Source of the DNA: a virus
Length of the DNA stretch: 53,556 nucleotides
Virus record (IMG/VR): IMGVR_UViG_3300004184_000007
Location: 1 to 53,556 of that record
Reading direction: 5' to 3' (one strand)
Part shown: piece by piece, positions 14,253 through 23,545 of the stretch
Layout of the letters: each line of letters starts with the position of its first letter
Position numbering within the stretch: the stretch's first letter is position 1
Made by a program: the position numbers and the translations under genes
Notes under the pieces: generated by a model
Databases searched by the model: none
The model's input: the letters and a program-made list of their open reading frames with translations, nothing else
What the model was told of the DNA's origin: nothing

Positions 14253-14962
14253 TGTCGCGCTCCTCCCACCACCACTACCCGCCGCCCTCCCTCCCGCGCG
14301 CACCCCACGTCCACCCCGCGGTCGCGGAGCTGGTCGCGCAGCCGGTGGTGCAGGGCGCGGACGGGCTCGACCTGCTCCGCCAGAGCAGCAGGCCGAAGAC
14401 CACGCACGTCCTTGTCTTCGACACGGAGACCACGGGCCGCGACCACGACGCGCGGATCGTCGAGATCGCGCTGGCGAAGGTGTGCCTGGCTACAGGCGAG
14501 ATCATCAGCGCCCGCTCGTCGCTGGTGAACCCGGGCTGCGCCATCCCGCGCGAGGTGAGCGCCATTCACGGCATCACCGACGCGGCCGTCCGCCAGAGTC
14601 CCTCCATCGTCGACGTGCTCCCGAAGGTGCTCGCGCTGGCCGTCAAGAGCGGCCTCGTGATGGTCGCGCACAACGCGTCCTTCGACCTCGCGCGCATCCG
14701 CTACGAGGCCCAGCGCTGCGACGTCAGCCTCCCCGGCACCATCCCCGTCTACTGCTCGCTCAAAGCCTCCCGGCTGCTCCACCGCACCACCGGGCACGGG
14801 CTCGCGGTGGTCGCCCAGCGCTACGGCGTCACGGTGGCGGACGCGCACCGGGCCATGGGTGACGTCACCATGCTCGCGGCCGTGCTCCCGCACCTGCTGA
14901 AGAGGCCGGACGCGCAGGGGCGGGACTTCCGCGAGTGCTTCCCGCTGGAGGCGATGCTGTGA
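14252..14962 (+). CDS. DnaQ-like 3'-5' exonuclease (DEDDh)
   Basis: Protein of 236 aa, ATG preceded by GGAGG. After a His/Pro-rich N-terminus the three exonuclease motifs are complete: Exo I VFDTETTG (Asp57, Glu59), Exo II AHNASFDL (Asp145) and Exo III HRAMGD (His199, Asp204). This is the DEDDh proofreading/exonuclease fold. No phage DNA polymerase is seen, so it may edit with the host polymerase, or degrade DNA or RNA. Part of a fully overlapping replication operon. Confidence 0.85.
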   Translation: MSRSSHHHYPPPSLPRAPHVHPAVAELVAQPVVQGADGLDLLRQSSRPKTTHVLVFDTETTGRDHDARIVEIALAKVCLATGEIISARSSLVNPGCAIPREVSAIHGITDAAVRQSPSIVDVLPKVLALAVKSGLVMVAHNASFDLARIRYEAQRCDVSLPGTIPVYCSLKASRLLHRTTGHGLAVVAQRYGVTVADAHRAMGDVTMLAAVLPHLLKRPDAQGRDFRECFPLEAML

Positions 14963-15288
14963 GCGCGCAGCCGCTGGCCGAGGGCGTGAAGTACGACGCC
15001 GGGAAGGAGCCCTGGTCGCTCCTCCCGTGGGATGCCACGACGCTGGTCGTGCGCGTGCTCGACTTCGGCGCACGGAAGTACGCGCCCGACAACTGGCGCA
15101 AGGTGCCCGACGCGCCCTCGCGCTACTTCGACGCGTCCATCCGCCACCTCTCGGCGTGGCGTCGCGGGGAGAAGCTCGATGCCGAGACCGGGCTCCCGCA
15201 CCTCGCCCACGCCGCGTGCTGCGTGCTGTTCATGCTGGCGTTGGAGCACCCGATGCCGGTGGCGAGCACGGACGGCGGTGCGCCATGA
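14959..15288 (+). CDS. dATP/dGTP diphosphohydrolase-like (DUF5664) protein
   Basis: Protein of 109 aa. It shows the family pattern KYDAGKEPWSLLPWDAT, VLDFGARKYAPDNWRKV, and RYFDASIRHLSAWRRGEKLD followed by HLAHAACCVLFMLAL, an all-alpha MazG-like nucleotide pyrophosphohydrolase with acidic metal ligands. Phages use such enzymes to change dNTP pools during replication. It overlaps both neighbours by four bases. Specificity (dATP versus dGTP) cannot be read from the sequence. Confidence 0.8.
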   Translation: MSAQPLAEGVKYDAGKEPWSLLPWDATTLVVRVLDFGARKYAPDNWRKVPDAPSRYFDASIRHLSAWRRGEKLDAETGLPHLAHAACCVLFMLALEHPMPVASTDGGAP

Positions 15289-16649
15289 CCCTCCGCCCCT
15301 TCCAGCGGCAGCTCCGCAGCGACGTCTATCGCGCCATCGAAGGCGGCGCCGACTCGGTGCTGATGCAGTCGCCGACGGGTAGCGGCAAGACTTCCACCGT
15401 CGTCGAGGGCTTCATCGTCCCGTCGATCGCGCAGGGGCGGACCTTCGTCTTCGCGGCGCACCTCGAAGAGCTCATCGACGACACCGCGCAGCGCATCCGC
15501 TCCTTCGGCGTGCGCTGCGGCATCGTGAAGGCGGGGCGCGCTGCTGATCCGTCGGCGCCCGTTCAGGTGTGCTCGACGCAGACCCTCGCGCCGATGCTGG
15601 CGCGCGGGGAGCAGGTGCCGCCGGCGCACCGCTTCATCCTCGACGAAGCGCACCGCAGCAGTTCGACGACCAACAGACAGGTCATCGCGCACTACAAGTC
15701 CACGGGCGCGAAGATCCTCGGCCTCTCCGCCACGCCCTGCCGCGGCGACGAGCAGCCGCTGGATGAGTTCGACGCCCTCGTCACCGGCCCTTCCGTCCGC
15801 GAGCTCATCACGCAGGGCTACCTCGTCGAGCCGATCGTGCACGCACCCGCGAAGGTGCTCACGAGAGGCGTGGCCGAGGACCCTGCCGAGCTGGTGAACA
15901 GCCGCTGCATCGGCAGAAGGGCGGTCATCTTCGCCTCCACCGCCGCGCACGCGCTCGACATCGCCGCGCGCATCCCGGGCGCGGAGACCATCCTCGACTC
16001 GACGCCCTTCGACATCCGCAGCACCGTCCGCGATCGGCTGGCCACAGGCGAGACGCAGCACCTGGTCACCGTCAAGGCGCTGCTCGAAGGCTTCGACGCG
16101 CCCGTCCTCGACGTGGTGGTGCTCTGCGGCGCCTTCACGACCGTGACGCCGTACCTGCAGGCCATCGGTCGTGGGCTGCGGCCGTACACCTGCCCGATCA
16201 CCGGCCGGGTGAAGACCGACTGCCACATCTACGACCTCCGCGGCGCCGTCCACCTTCACGGCCTGCCCGACGATGCGCGGCGCTGGAGCCTGGAGGGCGC
16301 GCAGGGTCGCAGCCTCGTCGAGCGCCCGATGCCGCTTCGTCGCTGCGAGGCCTGCCACCACCTCTTTAGCCCGCGCACGGTCTGCCCCGCCTGCGGCTCC
16401 ATCCACCACTCGCCGGTGCGGCTCCTCCGGGTGCAGCGCGCCGCGCTCTTCGCGGCCTCCTCCATCCCCATCGGCGCCCGCGTCGCGCAGTGGGTCGACG
16501 GCGCCGTGCGCGCCATCACCGCCCGCCGCCCCGACATCTCGCCCGCCTGGGCCCGCGCCACCGTCCTCAAGAAGCCGCCCTCCTGGGTGCGCGAATACCT
16601 CGAAAACCAGTCTGTTTCATCGGTCGATGGAGAACGCCATGCCTCGTAG
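15285..16649 (+). CDS. SF2 DNA helicase (DEAH) with C-terminal zinc ribbon
   Basis: Protein of 454 aa. Motif I SPTGSGKT (29-36), motif II DEAH (120-123), motif III in ILGLSATPCR, and motif VI in QAIGRGLRP show a complete superfamily 2 helicase of the RecG/UvrB-DEAD-like type seen in many phages. A C-terminal CEACHHLF...CPACGS group (two CxxC pairs) forms a zinc ribbon, then an Arg-rich tail. Likely unwinds DNA at forks or the origin. Confidence 0.88.
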   Translation: MTLRPFQRQLRSDVYRAIEGGADSVLMQSPTGSGKTSTVVEGFIVPSIAQGRTFVFAAHLEELIDDTAQRIRSFGVRCGIVKAGRAADPSAPVQVCSTQTLAPMLARGEQVPPAHRFILDEAHRSSSTTNRQVIAHYKSTGAKILGLSATPCRGDEQPLDEFDALVTGPSVRELITQGYLVEPIVHAPAKVLTRGVAEDPAELVNSRCIGRRAVIFASTAAHALDIAARIPGAETILDSTPFDIRSTVRDRLATGETQHLVTVKALLEGFDAPVLDVVVLCGAFTTVTPYLQAIGRGLRPYTCPITGRVKTDCHIYDLRGAVHLHGLPDDARRWSLEGAQGRSLVERPMPLRRCEACHHLFSPRTVCPACGSIHHSPVRLLRVQRAALFAASSIPIGARVAQWVDGAVRAITARRPDISPAWARATVLKKPPSWVREYLENQSVSSVDGERHAS

Positions 16650-17133
16650 CGCCGTCAACGCTCCCCCGAAGAAGACTCTGCGCAGCAACCCCGAAGCGCT
16701 GCTGCAGGCGCGGATCATGGCGGCGCTCGGGCAGATGTCCGGCGTGGTGGTATGGCGGAACAACGTGGGGACGGCCGTCTACGAGGGCGGCGCCCGCGTC
16801 GAGTACGGTGTCGGCGGCAAGGGCGCGCCCGACCTGCTCTGCGAGGTGCTCTACCACGGCTCCGCGCTGGCCCTGTGGCTGGAGGTGAAGACCCCCGACG
16901 GCGTCGTCGAGGAGCACCAGCGCAGGTGGCACACCACCGCGCGCCACGGGGTGCAGCGCCCCGACGGCCTGATCGTCGGGGGCGGGCGCAGCGTCGCCGT
17001 CGTGCGCTCCGTCGAGGACGCGGTGCGCGCGGTCGAGGCCGTGATGCGCTGCGGCTGCATCGTCGCGGGCTTCGAGGTCGAGCGGCCGGCGTGGATGGAC
17101 AGCGCGCAGATGGGGGAGGTGTCCCGTGGCTGA
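16639..17133 (+). CDS. VRR-NUC nuclease
   Basis: Protein of 164 aa; ATG 16639 has GGAG six bases ahead. It has the compact VRR-NUC fold: Glu in PEALLQARIMAALGQ, the GGKGAPDLLCEV strand with its Asp, LALWLEVKTPDG (the E-V-K catalytic pair), and QRRWHTTARHGVQ followed by a hydrophobic GLIVGGGRSVAVV. Standalone VRR-NUC proteins are structure-specific (junction) nucleases in phages. Sits between two helicase genes, consistent with resolving replication or recombination intermediates. Confidence 0.85.
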   Translation: MPRSAVNAPPKKTLRSNPEALLQARIMAALGQMSGVVVWRNNVGTAVYEGGARVEYGVGGKGAPDLLCEVLYHGSALALWLEVKTPDGVVEEHQRRWHTTARHGVQRPDGLIVGGGRSVAVVRSVEDAVRAVEAVMRCGCIVAGFEVERPAWMDSAQMGEVSRG

Positions 17134-19306
17134 TGCCGCCCGCAAGCTCCCGCCCCCGAGCGCGGAGAACGTCATCGCGGGGCCATGGCTCAAGCCCACC
17201 CCCGCCACCCTCTCCGAGCGCACCGCCCGCGTCTTCACCGACGTGCTCCCCGCGCACTGGCCCGGCTACGCGCCTCGGGACGGGCAGATGGTGCTCACCA
17301 GGGCCATCGCAGACGCCATCGACCAGGGCGGCGCGCTCCTCGCCGAAGGGCCCTGCGGCACCGGCAAGACGCTCGCGTACCTGGTGCCGGCCATCCTCGA
17401 AGCCGACCGCACGGGCCGCACCGTGCTCGTGGTCACCGCCTCCATCGCCCTGCAGGAGCAGCTGGTGCAGCACGACCTGCCCGCGCTCGCGAAGGCCCTG
17501 GAGAGCGAGTTGCGCGAGCCGCTCACGTGGACGCTGCTCAAAGGCAGGGGAAACTACCTCTGCTCCAACACCCTCTCCGAGCCCGCACCGCACTTCCTCT
17601 CCTCTGACGAGCGCGCCGAGCTGCGTGCCATCGACACCTGGGCGCGCACCACGGAGACGGGCGATCGGCTCGAGCTTCCGATGATCGTGCGCGACGGCGT
17701 CTGGGCGATGCGCTCGGTCGAGTCCGACGACTGCCTGCGCGACGGCTGCGACCACTTCGACGCCTGCTTCGCTCGCAAGGCCAAGGCGAAGGCCGAGGGC
17801 GTCCGCGTGGTGGTCGTCAACTACCACCTGCTCTTCGCGCACATCTCAGTGAGAAGGGAGACCTTCCAGGACATCATCGTCCCCAAGACCGCGGGCAAGG
17901 ACAGCGGGCTCGCCTGGGACACCGTGCTCTGCGACGAGGCCCACGAAGCTGGGGACATCGCCCGCGACTTCATGGGCTGCGACATGACCGAGCGCATGGC
18001 GGCCAAGGTCAGCGGCTGGCTGAAGCGCAGCGACCGAGGGGGCAAGGAGGGCGCGGAGGGCGAGTGCATCGCCCTCTCGCAGCAGATCGAGCAGGCCGCC
18101 GCCGCCCTCTGGCGCGAGATGTCCGACCGGCTGCCCATCGTGCACCCGGGACAGCGCCAGGAAGCGCACCGCCTCCGCGAGGGCCTCCCGGCGGAGCACC
18201 TCGTCGGCCTGCTCGATCGGGCCGCGGCCATGGCGTCGAAGGTGGTGCGGAGCCTCAAGGCCCTCGGGAGCGACATCGACCCCGACCAGCGCAAGATCAT
18301 GCGCGCGGCCGAGAACGCCGAGAGGCGGGCGAGGAGGGTCCGCTCCTGGCTCGACGCCGCCGTCTGCCCCGACGAGGCGCCGCACACGGTGCTCTGGCTC
18401 GAGTCGCACACCGACAAGCGCGGCCACGAGCGCGTGCGCTTCTGCGGGCGGCTCCTCGACGTGGGCACAGTGCTGAAGGACGAGCTCTTCGCCCGGTCGC
18501 GCGCGGTCGTGCTCAGCAGCGCGACGCTCACCACGGGGCCGCTCCCGGCGCTCAACCGGGCGGCCCCGGCCTCTGCGTCGGATGCATGGCACTGGATTCG
18601 GCAGCAGCTCGGGCTCCCGGCCACCACGCCCGCCCTGGCCGTCGCCTCCCCCTTCGACTTCGCGACCCAGGCGCTGCTCTGCCTCCCGGCCGGGATGGGC
18701 GACCCGACGCGCGATCGCGAGGGCTTCGACGCCAAGGTCTGCGAGGCCGTCGAGGCTACGGCCCGTGCGGCCGGGGGCCGGACACTCGCGCTCTTCACCA
18801 GCACCCGGATGGCGAAGCGCGCGGCCGAGTACCTGCGCTCCCGTAATATAGGCGTCCCGGTCCTCTGCCAGGGAGAGCAGCCCCGGCCGCATCTCCTCGC
18901 CGCGATGAAGGCGCGCCCCTCCATCCTCTGCGCGACCACGTCCTTCTGGACGGGCGTCGATCTGCCCGGGGAGGCCGTCGTCGCCGTCGTCCTCGACAAG
19001 ATGCCCTTCCCGGTGATGGGCGACCCGGTGCTCGACGCGCTCTCCGAGCTCGCCTTCGCGCGCACGGGCGACCGCTGGACCGGCTGGCGGGAGGAGTCCT
19101 TGCCCAGGGCCACCCTCGCACTCCGCCAGGGCGCCGGGCGGCTGATCCGCAGCGTGACCGATTGGGGCGTGGTGGTCGTGTGCGACCCGCGCCTCACCTC
19201 GAAGCCCTACGGCGCGGGCGTCCTCAAGAGCCTCGCGATGCCCGCACAGGTGCGGACGATCGCGGCGATGCAGCAGTGGTTCCGCGCCCGGGGAGACGCA
19301 CGATGA
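17126..19306 (+). CDS. DinG/XPD-type helicase with 4Fe-4S cysteines
   Basis: Protein of 726 aa, GTG start with GGGGGAGG upstream. Walker A GPCGTGKT is at 75-82, DEAH at 270-273, and the iron-sulphur domain between them carries four cysteines (146, 203, 208, 214). Later motifs include VVLSSATLTTG, LALFTSTRMAKRAAE, ILCATTSFWTGVDLPGE and LRQGAGRLIRS (motif VI). This is a full-length XPD/Rad3-like 5'-3' helicase as in bacterial DinG. A phage copy is probably used in replication restart or to clear R-loops. Confidence 0.9.
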   Translation: MADAARKLPPPSAENVIAGPWLKPTPATLSERTARVFTDVLPAHWPGYAPRDGQMVLTRAIADAIDQGGALLAEGPCGTGKTLAYLVPAILEADRTGRTVLVVTASIALQEQLVQHDLPALAKALESELREPLTWTLLKGRGNYLCSNTLSEPAPHFLSSDERAELRAIDTWARTTETGDRLELPMIVRDGVWAMRSVESDDCLRDGCDHFDACFARKAKAKAEGVRVVVVNYHLLFAHISVRRETFQDIIVPKTAGKDSGLAWDTVLCDEAHEAGDIARDFMGCDMTERMAAKVSGWLKRSDRGGKEGAEGECIALSQQIEQAAAALWREMSDRLPIVHPGQRQEAHRLREGLPAEHLVGLLDRAAAMASKVVRSLKALGSDIDPDQRKIMRAAENAERRARRVRSWLDAAVCPDEAPHTVLWLESHTDKRGHERVRFCGRLLDVGTVLKDELFARSRAVVLSSATLTTGPLPALNRAAPASASDAWHWIRQQLGLPATTPALAVASPFDFATQALLCLPAGMGDPTRDREGFDAKVCEAVEATARAAGGRTLALFTSTRMAKRAAEYLRSRNIGVPVLCQGEQPRPHLLAAMKARPSILCATTSFWTGVDLPGEAVVAVVLDKMPFPVMGDPVLDALSELAFARTGDRWTGWREESLPRATLALRQGAGRLIRSVTDWGVVVVCDPRLTSKPYGAGVLKSLAMPAQVRTIAAMQQWFRARGDAR

Positions 19307-22300
19307 GTCGCGACTGGAAGCCCGTCTCCCACCGCGCGCCCTGTCGCATCTGCAAGAGCCCGAAGCGCTGCGCCGCGACCCTCGACGGCCGCGTGGCCAA
19401 GTGCTGCTACGCGATCGAGGGCGGCGTCGCGCGCGAAGACGAGGTCGGCGAGTACCGCCTCTTCTTCGCCGACAACGTCTCGCCGGCCGCCCGCCGCGCC
19501 CACGAGCCACCGCCCGCCGCGCCCCTCGCCACCGTCGACACGCGGCACCAGGTCTACACGGCGCTCCTCGGCGCCTGCCCCCTCTCGCCCGAGCACTCCG
19601 CCGGGCTCCTGGGTCGCGGGCTCACCGTCGAGGACGTCGCTGCCCGCGGCTACGGCACCCTCCCGCGTACAGCCAGGGAGCGCGCGTCCGTCGTCGCTAC
19701 CGTCCGCACGGCTCTCGGCGGCACCCTCCCGGGCGACGTCCCCGGGCTGCACCTCGGCAAGCTGCCCGACCTCGACGGCGTCCTGATCCCCGTGCGCGAC
19801 GCCGAGGGCCATATTGCAGCCCTCAAGGTCCGCCGCGATGGCACCGCGGACCCCCGCTACCTGTGGCTGAGCAGCGCGAGCCAGGGCGGCGCCTCGTCGG
19901 GGAGCCCTGCGCACGCGCCGCTCGGCGCCCAGGGGATGCTCTCTGCGGCTGTGGAGGCTGGCGGCCCCAGGGCAGTGCGCCTGACCGAGGGCCCGCTCAA
20001 GGCCGACGTCGCGACCACGCTCTCCGGCGTGGTCACCCTCGCGATCCCCGGGGCGATGGCCGCCCGGAGCGCGCTGCCCGTCCTGCGCGCCCTCGCCCCC
20101 GCCGCCATCCGCCTCGCGTGGGACGCTGACGCGCGGACGAACCCGCACGTCGCGGGGGGCCTCGAGCACGCGGCGCACCTGCTATGCGCGGAGATGCCCG
20201 GCGCCCAGCTCGAGGTCGAGACATGGGCCGCTGGACCCAAGGGCATCGACGACGCGCTCTCCGCCGGCGCGCCCCTCGCCGTCCACGCGGGCCAGGCCAT
20301 GTGGCGCGAGCTCGTCGCGATCCTGCGCGCCGCCGGGCGCGAGCCCCGGCCGGAGACGCTGGAGAGGGCGGGGATGGAGGCCGAGGACGAGGTCGACGTC
20401 TTCGCCCGCCTCGCCGCCGACCCCTCCATCGCCCTCGACGAGGGCACCGTCGCCGAATGCGCCGCGCTCGACGCGGCCGGGCTCACCCGCGCGAAGGAGA
20501 TCCTGCGCGCCGCGAACGTCCCGCTCCGGGCGTTCAATGCGGCGGTCAACGCCATCAAGGATCAGCAGGAGCGCGACCAGAGGCGCGCCGCCGCGACCGC
20601 CAGGGTCGAAGCCATGGCGGTCAAGAAGCCCGTCATCCGGCTCGGCCCCGACGAGGACCGCGTCGCCGACGAGGCCGTCGAGGCGCTCGCCCGCCACCCC
20701 GGCGTCTACCAGCGCGGCGGCGCTCTGGTCTACGTCCTCGCCGATCAGTCGCCCCTGCGCGGCATCACCCGACCTGCGGGCGCCTCGCGCATCGCCCCGC
20801 TCCCGCTGCCCACGCTCCGCGAGTACCTCTCCGGCGCCGCGGCGTGGGTAACCGAGACCGAGGACGGCCCCAAGGTCGCTCACGTCCCGAGCACCTGCGT
20901 TCAGGCCGTCGCTGCCCGCGGGCAGTGGCAGGGCCTGCGCGCCCTCGAGGGCATCGTCGACTGCCCGATGCTCCGCCCCGACGGGAGCGTCATCGAGGAG
21001 CCCGGCTACGACCCGGCCACAGGCGTGATCTATGTGCCGTCGCGGGCGTACCCGGCCGTGCCCAAGAGCCCCACCCAGGCCGACGCCCAGCAGAGCATCG
21101 CTCTCCTCGCCGACCTCTTCTGCGACTTCCCCTTCCGCACGCCTGCCCACGCTTCGGCGGCCATCGCCGCGCTGCTGACGCCGCTCGCGGTCTACGCCTT
21201 CAGCGGGCCGAAGCCGCTCTTCCTCTTCGACGCGAACACGGCCGGCGCGGGCAAGGGCAAGTGCGTCTCCCTGGTCTCCGAGGTGGTCGCCGGGAGGCCC
21301 ATCGCCGTGATGGCGCCCGTCGAAGACGACGCCGAGCAGAGGAAGCGCATCACCGCGCTGGCGATCGAGGGCGCCACGCTGGTGCTCATCGACAACATCG
21401 TCGGCTCCCTCGGCGGGCCCTCGATGGACGCGGCGCTGACCGCGACCGAATGGTCCGACCGCATCCTCGGCTCCTCGACCACCATCAAGCTCCCGCTCGC
21501 GATCACCTGGTTCGCCACCGGGAACAACGTCGCGCTCATCGGCGATATGCAGCGCCGGGTGCTCCACGTGCGGCTGGAGTCGCCCGAGGCGAACCCCGAG
21601 GACCGCACCGGCTTCCGCCATGGAGACGTCGAGGCCTACGCCCGAGAGCATCGCGCGCAGCTGGTGACGGCCGCTCTCACCGTCCTGCGCGCCTACGCCC
21701 TCGCCGGCCGCCCGCGCGACCGGCTCCCGTCCTGGGGCAGTTTCACCGGCTGGTCCGACCTGATCCGGGGCGCCATCGTGTGGTGCGGGCTCCCGGACCC
21801 GGCCGAGACGCGCCAGGAGCTGCGCGCCGAGGCCGACTACACCGCGGGCGCGCTCCGGGGGCTTATCCTCGGCTGGCCCGAGGTCGCGAAGCGCTACGGC
21901 GGGCACTGCACCGCCGCCCAGGCGCTGCGGGAGCTCGACCGCGACGACCGCGACGCCTTCGGGCAGCAGCGGCCGGTGATGTACGCGGCGCTGAGGGAGG
22001 CGCTCGCGGAGCTCATCGCGACGGGCCCGGGGAAGCTCCCGAGCACGCGGCAGCTCGGGACGGTGCTCAGGTCCTACAAGGGACGCGTCGTGATGTGCGC
22101 AGACGGGGTGCTGCGGGCGCTCTCTCTCGCGAAGAAGGGGAACGAGGGCGTCATGTGGTGCGTCCGGGAGTCGGGGCGAGGACCGGCCCGGGTCCAGGCG
22201 CTGCCCCGGGAGAGTGACGATGGTGACGATGGTGACGATGTTTCCGGCTACCCCGTGCGAGAAAAGTCATTTTTTACGGGTATGAGCGCGCATGAGGGCG

Positions 22301-22452
22301 CGCACGTAAATAATAGGGAGCCAGAAGGGCTAGGGGCTGAAACACAGTCACTACCGTCACCATCGTCACTCGCCACCCCCGGCTTCGACGACGACCTCGA
22401 TTGGGGCGAGGTGAACCTGGGTCCCGTGGTGCCGGGAGGGCTGCACTCATGA
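19303..22452 (+). CDS. Primase-helicase (zinc finger, DUF3854/Toprim, P-loop ATPase)
   Basis: Protein of 1049 aa, the main replication protein. The N-terminus has a Cys cluster (PCRICKSPKRCA...AKCCYA). Residues about 160-320 form a DUF3854/Toprim-type primase domain: TEGPLKADV carries the Glu and LAWDADARTN the Asp pair. Near residue 645 is the P-loop TAGAGKGK, with LVLIDN as Walker B about 50 residues on and the sensor-like ITWFATGNN. The C-terminal 60 codons hold the iteron-like repeats and AT-rich island described as a candidate origin, encoding an acidic DDGDDGDD stretch. Start ATG 19303 overlaps the DinG stop. Confidence 0.85.
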   Translation: MSRDWKPVSHRAPCRICKSPKRCAATLDGRVAKCCYAIEGGVAREDEVGEYRLFFADNVSPAARRAHEPPPAAPLATVDTRHQVYTALLGACPLSPEHSAGLLGRGLTVEDVAARGYGTLPRTARERASVVATVRTALGGTLPGDVPGLHLGKLPDLDGVLIPVRDAEGHIAALKVRRDGTADPRYLWLSSASQGGASSGSPAHAPLGAQGMLSAAVEAGGPRAVRLTEGPLKADVATTLSGVVTLAIPGAMAARSALPVLRALAPAAIRLAWDADARTNPHVAGGLEHAAHLLCAEMPGAQLEVETWAAGPKGIDDALSAGAPLAVHAGQAMWRELVAILRAAGREPRPETLERAGMEAEDEVDVFARLAADPSIALDEGTVAECAALDAAGLTRAKEILRAANVPLRAFNAAVNAIKDQQERDQRRAAATARVEAMAVKKPVIRLGPDEDRVADEAVEALARHPGVYQRGGALVYVLADQSPLRGITRPAGASRIAPLPLPTLREYLSGAAAWVTETEDGPKVAHVPSTCVQAVAARGQWQGLRALEGIVDCPMLRPDGSVIEEPGYDPATGVIYVPSRAYPAVPKSPTQADAQQSIALLADLFCDFPFRTPAHASAAIAALLTPLAVYAFSGPKPLFLFDANTAGAGKGKCVSLVSEVVAGRPIAVMAPVEDDAEQRKRITALAIEGATLVLIDNIVGSLGGPSMDAALTATEWSDRILGSSTTIKLPLAITWFATGNNVALIGDMQRRVLHVRLESPEANPEDRTGFRHGDVEAYAREHRAQLVTAALTVLRAYALAGRPRDRLPSWGSFTGWSDLIRGAIVWCGLPDPAETRQELRAEADYTAGALRGLILGWPEVAKRYGGHCTAAQALRELDRDDRDAFGQQRPVMYAALREALAELIATGPGKLPSTRQLGTVLRSYKGRVVMCADGVLRALSLAKKGNEGVMWCVRESGRGPARVQALPRESDDGDDGDDVSGYPVREKSFFTGMSAHEGAHVNNREPEGLGAETQSLPSPSSLATPGFDDDLDWGEVNLGPVVPGGLHS
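22213..22370. other. Candidate replication origin inside the primase gene
   Basis: Three direct copies of a 9-bp unit GTGACGATG (from 22215) are answered by related units in inverted order at 22345-22370; 15 bases at 22213-22227 are the exact reverse complement of 22356-22370. The 128 bases between them are strikingly AT-rich for this genome (for example AAAAGTCATTTTTTACGGG, and TAAATAATA near 22307) and contain a GCGCGC inverted repeat (22286-22291 with 22298-22303). Iterons plus an unwinding element in a replication gene is the lambda/O-type layout. Confidence 0.55.
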
Positions 22453-22745
22453 GCGCCATCTCTCAGGCGTTGACGCCCCATCCGGCGTCCCTGCCCCTCG
22501 CCGCCTCTCCTGAGCCTCCCGGGGCCCTCGACGATGGCAGCGCCGCTCCCTGGCTCGCGCCCTCGACGAGCATGGCGGCAGGAGCGGGCAGGCGGCTGGT
22601 CACCCGGCTGCGCCTCCCCAGCGCCGCCGAGCACTGCGCCCTGCTGCTGGCCGGGTGGAGCACGACGGGCACCCGCGGCGTCTACGAGCGCGGCGGGCGG
22701 CGGGTGTGGTGGAGCCGCGTGGCGGCGGGAGGAGCGAGCGAGTGA
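22449..22745 (+). CDS. Hypothetical protein
   Basis: Protein of 98 aa; ATG 22449 overlaps the primase stop. A Pro/Ala-rich first half is followed by a compact part with RLPSAAEHCALLLAGWSTTG and YERGGRRVWWSR. Coupled to the next gene (GTGA). No family recognised. Confidence 0.5.
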   Translation: MSAISQALTPHPASLPLAASPEPPGALDDGSAAPWLAPSTSMAAGAGRRLVTRLRLPSAAEHCALLLAGWSTTGTRGVYERGGRRVWWSRVAAGGASE

Positions 22746-23545
22746 GCGCAGAGCAGGTAGCCGGTGTCCCTCTTTGTCCCGACGCGGAGGCTCCCCGCCT
22801 CTCCCTGGTGTCGCCGCGCGTCGCCGCCAGCGACTGCGACGGGTGCCCGCTGGCCGAGGCGCGCTACCTCGACGACGGCACCCCGCAGGTCTGCTGCTGC
22901 GGCCGGGTGTACGCCGACGAGGACTGGACCTGGCCCGCGCGGCCGTCGTGCGTGGTCGAGCTCGCGCCGCCCGTGCGGGAGCTGGCGGTCGCGATCGAGG
23001 AGCTGCGCACCCTGCGCCAGTGGGTCGGCGAGGAGCGGGACCGCACCCGCATCCCGGTGCGCCGCGACATCAACCCCATCGGCCGCATGATGGGCCTCGC
23101 CGGGGGCGCCTCCTCGGATGCCACCGACGACCAGGTGCAGAACCTCGTTCGGCTGGTGTTCTCCCCCATCAGCACGATTGGCCGCCGGGCCCGCGCGGAC
23201 TTCATCGTCGAGCTGCTGCGCTACTGCGACGAGACCTCGAGGCCCCTCAACGAGGAGCCCGTCGCCGCGGAGGTGGGCCGCGCCCTCGCCGCTCGCCTCG
23301 CCGCGCTCCCGGCCGAGCCCGCTCGGGTGCTGCGGGTGCTCGGTCGCCGCTGCGGGCTGTCCACGTCCTGGGAGGAGGCGGTCGCCGTCGTGGTCGACGA
23401 GCTGCTCCCGCGCCCGGTGGTGCAGGTGTACCGCGCACCGGGGAGGCCGCGGATCGACCGGGCGACGGTGCCGCCGGAGGTGCAGCGGGAGGCGGAAGCG
23501 GAGGCGCGGCTGGCGGAGGCGGTGCGTGGGTGGTGCGGGGCGTGA
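22742..23545 (+). CDS. Hypothetical Cys-rich protein
   Basis: Protein of 267 aa. An N-terminal cysteine group (SDCDGCPLAEARYL then QVCCCGRVYAD) suggests a metal site. The rest is helical with an Arg-rich segment (RIPVRRDINPIGRMMGL) and ends in VPPEVQREAEAEARLAEAV. Last gene of the replication operon before a 119-base gap. No family recognised. Confidence 0.55.
   Translation: MSAEQVAGVPLCPDAEAPRLSLVSPRVAASDCDGCPLAEARYLDDGTPQVCCCGRVYADEDWTWPARPSCVVELAPPVRELAVAIEELRTLRQWVGEERDRTRIPVRRDINPIGRMMGLAGGASSDATDDQVQNLVRLVFSPISTIGRRARADFIVELLRYCDETSRPLNEEPVAAEVGRALAARLAALPAEPARVLRVLGRRCGLSTSWEEAVAVVVDELLPRPVVQVYRAPGRPRIDRATVPPEVQREAEAEARLAEAVRGWCGA

Noticed and set aside
14252-15288. Exonuclease plus dATP/dGTP hydrolase as a sign of a 2-aminoadenine (Z) genome
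   Set aside because: No PurZ-like synthetase or DatZ-type HD enzyme is present, and the hydrolase family also occurs in ordinary phages.
19162-22217. Other very long frames across the primase gene (both strands)
   Set aside because: Shadows of the 1049-aa gene in GC-rich DNA, with Arg/Ala/Gly composition and no domain motifs.
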